Source: Collinsella sp. (GTDB lineage: Bacteria; Actinomycetota; Coriobacteriia; Coriobacteriales; Coriobacteriaceae). Taken from it: a stretch of DNA of 6,330 nucleotides. The notes under the pieces were generated by a model that was not told the origin of the DNA, searched no databases, and was given only the letters and a program-made list of their open reading frames with translations. The DNA is taken from NCBI GenBank assembly GCA_022713905.1, contig JAIHTM010000153.1, positions 1 through 6,330 on the forward strand, written 5' to 3'. Both the position numbers and the translations under genes were made by a program. Below, piece after piece: positions 4,624-6,330 of the stretch (its first letter is position 1; each line of letters opens with the position of its first letter).

Positions 4624-6018
4624 ATGTGCAATGTTTCGCTCAACGGTACTCAACCGTCCGATGCGTCCCTGCGCGTCCTGCGCGCGCTTGAGGCGGCTGG
4701 TCTTGAGGCTTGGTACGTGGGAGGTTGGGTGCGCGACGCCCTGATGGGGTACCCCAGCCACGATGTTGATATGTGCTGTAGCGGCCTGTGGCAGGAGTCC
4801 AAAGCGGCGCTCGAGGCCGCCGGCATCGCGGTTGTGGAGTCGGGCATTAAATTTGGCGGAATCACGGCTATTTCCGATGGCGAGCGTATCGAGGTCACCA
4901 CGTACCGTCTGGATGGCTTTTACACCGATGGTCGCCATCCCCAGAGTGTGGAGCGTGCCGCCTCGCTCGAGGACGATCTGGCGCGCCGCGACTTTACCGT
5001 CAATGCCATGGCCTGGCATCCCGAGCGCGGGCTTGTCGACCGCTACGACGGCCAGGGTGACTTGGAGCGCAAGCTGATTCGCGCTGTCGGCGATCCCAAG
5101 CGTCGCTTTAACGAGGACGCCCTGCGCATGCTGCGTGCGGTGCGCTTTGCCTGCCGTCTGGACTTTATGATTGAGCCCGAGACCAAGCGTGCGCTTGCCG
5201 AGTGCGCGCCGCTGCTCGATGCCGTGGCGCGCGAGCGTGTGGGTATTGAGCTTGAGGGCATTCTTTCGACCGGTCATGGGGGAGACGCGATGCTCCGCTA
5301 TCCCGAGCTCATCTGCGCCGCCGTGCCCGAGTTGGCAGCGGGTCGCGGGTTTGATCAGCGCAGTGTCTATCATGCGTTTAACGTCTACGTGCATATCGCC
5401 CGTGTGCTGACGGTGGCGGGGGAGCTCGCGCTGTGTGACGGCGTCGCGCCCTCGTCGAGCCTTATGTGGGCGGCGTTTTTGCACGATGTGTCCAAGCCCG
5501 AGTGCTTCACGGTCGATCACGCCGGCAGCGGACACTTCTACGGTCATCCCGAGCTCGGCGCCAAGAAGGCGCGCGTCATTATGGATCGCCTGACCCTCTC
5601 GCACGACTTGGTGCGCGACGTGTGCCTGCTCATCAAATACCATGACAAGCCGCTGCGCCCCGAGCGCTCCTGCCTGCTCAATATGATGCGCGCGCTTTCG
5701 GGTGAGGGCGTCGACACGGCCCGCCTGATTGACGAGCTCATGGACCTTAAGCGTGCCGACACACTTGGCAAGGCCCCGTCGTGCTTCTATTATGTTGAGA
5801 CGATTGAGGAGATGCGCGCGCTGGCGCACGAGCTGCTGAAGGCAGGGGAGCCCTATACGCTCAAGATGCTCGCCATCAACGGCGGCGACCTGATCCGTGC
5901 CGGAGTCAAGCCCGGGCCGGAACTGGGTCAGCTTCTCAACTCCGCCCTCGACGCCGTGATCGAAGACGATATTCCCAACGAGCGCGAAGCTCTTTTGGTT
6001 CATCTCAACTTGAATTAG
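4624..6018 (+). CDS. cca: CCA-adding tRNA nucleotidyltransferase with HD domain
   Basis: Cytoplasmic enzyme that adds or repairs the 3' CCA of tRNA from CTP and ATP without a nucleic-acid template. It is a class II nucleotidyltransferase: YVGGWVRDALMG (31-42) is the GG motif with Arg37-Asp38, HDVDM (46-50) holds the metal-binding Asp47 and Asp49, EVTTYR (90-95) leads into the flexible loop, and RRDFTVNAMA (121-130) follows. EDALRMLRAVRF (164-175) is the nucleotide-selecting motif. The C-terminal half carries an HD domain: YHAFNVYVHI (249-258), LHD (286-288) with His287-Asp288, then GHPELG and YHD. At 464 aa it is longer than the 397-aa B. subtilis enzyme and fits HD-containing actinobacterial forms; such domains can give 2',3'-phosphatase or phosphodiesterase activity. 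The start is fixed by AGGAGG (4610-4615) with an 8-nt spacer. Both tRNA genes downstream already encode CCA, so here its role is probably repair plus any tRNAs lacking it. A CC-only or A-only specificity cannot be excluded. Confidence 0.95.
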   Translation: MCNVSLNGTQPSDASLRVLRALEAAGLEAWYVGGWVRDALMGYPSHDVDMCCSGLWQESKAALEAAGIAVVESGIKFGGITAISDGERIEVTTYRLDGFYTDGRHPQSVERAASLEDDLARRDFTVNAMAWHPERGLVDRYDGQGDLERKLIRAVGDPKRRFNEDALRMLRAVRFACRLDFMIEPETKRALAECAPLLDAVARERVGIELEGILSTGHGGDAMLRYPELICAAVPELAAGRGFDQRSVYHAFNVYVHIARVLTVAGELALCDGVAPSSSLMWAAFLHDVSKPECFTVDHAGSGHFYGHPELGAKKARVIMDRLTLSHDLVRDVCLLIKYHDKPLRPERSCLLNMMRALSGEGVDTARLIDELMDLKRADTLGKAPSCFYYVETIEEMRALAHELLKAGEPYTLKMLAINGGDLIRAGVKPGPELGQLLNSALDAVIEDDIPNEREALLVHLNLN

Positions 6019-6048
6019 CTACCAAGTTTACCTGCGTATTCCATAACC

Positions 6049-6071
6049 TGCCGACAATTTTTCGGCAATTT
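6049..6071 (+). terminator. Possible weak terminator after cca
   Basis: TGCCGA (6049-6054) pairs with TCGGCA (6062-6067) around a 7-nt loop, followed by the AT-rich AATTT. The stem is only 6 bp and the tail is interrupted, so it is much weaker than the two terminators upstream. It lies about 30 nt after the cca stop. Confidence 0.4.
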
Positions 6072-6082
6072 GGAATTTCTTC

Positions 6083-6111
6083 TTGCGCTGACGTTTTTTG
6101 TCCCGTAATAT
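6083..6111 (+). promoter_or_regulatory. Candidate promoter for the tRNA-Glu pair
   Basis: TTGCGC (6083-6088) and TAATAT (6106-6111) are separated by exactly 17 bp, in an AT-rich stretch between cca and the first tRNA. TATATT (6109-6114) overlaps as an alternative -10. Transcription starting near 6118 would leave a leader of about 28 nt for RNase P to remove. Confidence 0.55.
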
Positions 6112-6145
6112 ATTTCCTCGCAGCACGGCAGTGCAGATGTCATGT

Positions 6146-6222
6146 GGCCCGTTCGTCTAGCGGTTTAGGACGCCGCCCTCTCAAGGCGGAGATCACCAGT
6201 TCGAATCTGGTACGGGCTACCA
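6146..6222 (+). tRNA. tRNA-Glu (anticodon CUC), copy 1
   Basis: A complete 77-nt cloverleaf. The acceptor stem GGCCCGT (6146-6152) pairs with ACGGGCT (6212-6218), the terminal pair being G1-U72. The D arm spans 6155-6171. The anticodon stem CCGCC/GGCGG holds the loop CTCTCAA with anticodon CUC at 6180-6182, reading GAG codons. A 5-nt variable loop follows, then the T arm ACCAG-TTCGAAT-CTGGT, discriminator A6219 and an encoded CCA (6220-6222). It is identical to the copy starting at 6245 and most likely shares a transcript with it. Confidence 0.97.
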
Positions 6223-6244
6223 CTTCTTTTCTGCTGGGGCTTAT

Positions 6245-6321
6245 GGCCCGTTCGTCTAGCGGTTTAGGACGCCGCCCTCTCAAGGCGGAGATCACCAGTT
6301 CGAATCTGGTACGGGCTACCA
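6245..6321 (+). tRNA. tRNA-Glu (anticodon CUC), copy 2
   Basis: All 77 positions are identical to the copy at 6146, including the anticodon CUC (6279-6281), the G1-U72 terminal pair and the encoded CCA. The spacer from copy 1 (6223-6244) is 22 nt with no terminator or promoter visible, so the two are probably processed from one transcript. Only 9 nt of the window follow, so any further tRNA in the cluster would lie outside. Confidence 0.97.
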
Positions 6322-6330
6322 CGCATCTGA

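Larger units (their letters stand above)
6146..6321 (+). repeat. Perfect 77-bp direct repeat formed by the two tRNA-Glu genes
   Basis: The repeat unit is the mature tRNA, 6146-6222 and 6245-6321, offset by 99 bp. Identity extends only one base upstream (T at 6145 and 6244) and one base downstream (C after the CCA). The boundaries thus match the gene itself, which points to selection or gene conversion holding the copies alike, not a recent longer duplication. Confidence 0.9.

Noticed and set aside
6140..6322. Minus-strand 60-codon open frame with a repeated peptide across the tRNA genes
   Set aside because: It is the reverse reading of the two identical tRNA-Glu genes, a well-known source of false protein annotations; the internal peptide repeat is just the tRNA repeat.
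1..6330. Search for CRISPR repeats, insertion sequences, integrase or phage genes, toxin-antitoxin pairs or other defence systems
   Set aside because: None seen. The genes are housekeeping, codon use looks uniform, and the only exact long repeat is the tRNA pair.

Overview
The window looks like an ordinary chromosomal stretch from a high-GC Gram-positive bacterium. The class Coriobacteriia (Actinomycetota), probably a Collinsella-like gut anaerobe, is my best guess. The grounds are GC-rich third codon positions, a very strong preference for GAG over GAA, AGGAGG-type ribosome sites, and the general look of the HPr and enzyme I proteins. This placement is recognition from memory, not a database result.

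Layout, all on the + strand. Positions 1-235 are non-coding and hold a strong inverted repeat (14-50), a weak promoter candidate and a 5' UTR hairpin. Next come ptsH (HPr, 236-499), an intrinsic-terminator-like hairpin (543-580), ptsI (enzyme I, 627-2336), an intercistronic hairpin, and a first PfkB-superfamily sugar-phosphate kinase of the 1-phosphofructokinase type (2411-3343). A strong terminator follows at 3372-3402. A second, paralogous kinase of the same length (310 aa, 3527-4459) has its own candidate promoter and its own strong terminator (4493-4526). The next gene is cca, an HD-domain class II CCA-adding tRNA nucleotidyltransferase (4624-6018). Last come a good promoter candidate (6083-6111) and two identical tRNA-Glu(CUC) genes (6146-6222 and 6245-6321), 22 bp apart.

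How the genes fit together: enzyme I takes phosphate from PEP and passes it to His15 of HPr, which serves all sugar-specific enzyme II complexes (none is encoded here). A fructose-type enzyme II would release fructose 1-phosphate, which a 1-phosphofructokinase converts to fructose 1,6-bisphosphate. One kinase sits with the general PTS genes and its paralogue is separately transcribed, which suggests different regulation or different substrates. The cca and tRNA genes form an unrelated tRNA-maturation neighbourhood.

I found no CRISPR array, insertion sequence, phage gene, toxin-antitoxin pair or clearly new system. The points most worth a second look are the terminator between ptsH and ptsI, active-site deviations in the two kinases (CAGD for GAGD in both; Asp41 for Asn41 in the first only), an atypical PEP-utiliser signature in enzyme I, and the perfect tandem tRNA-Glu(CUC) pair.
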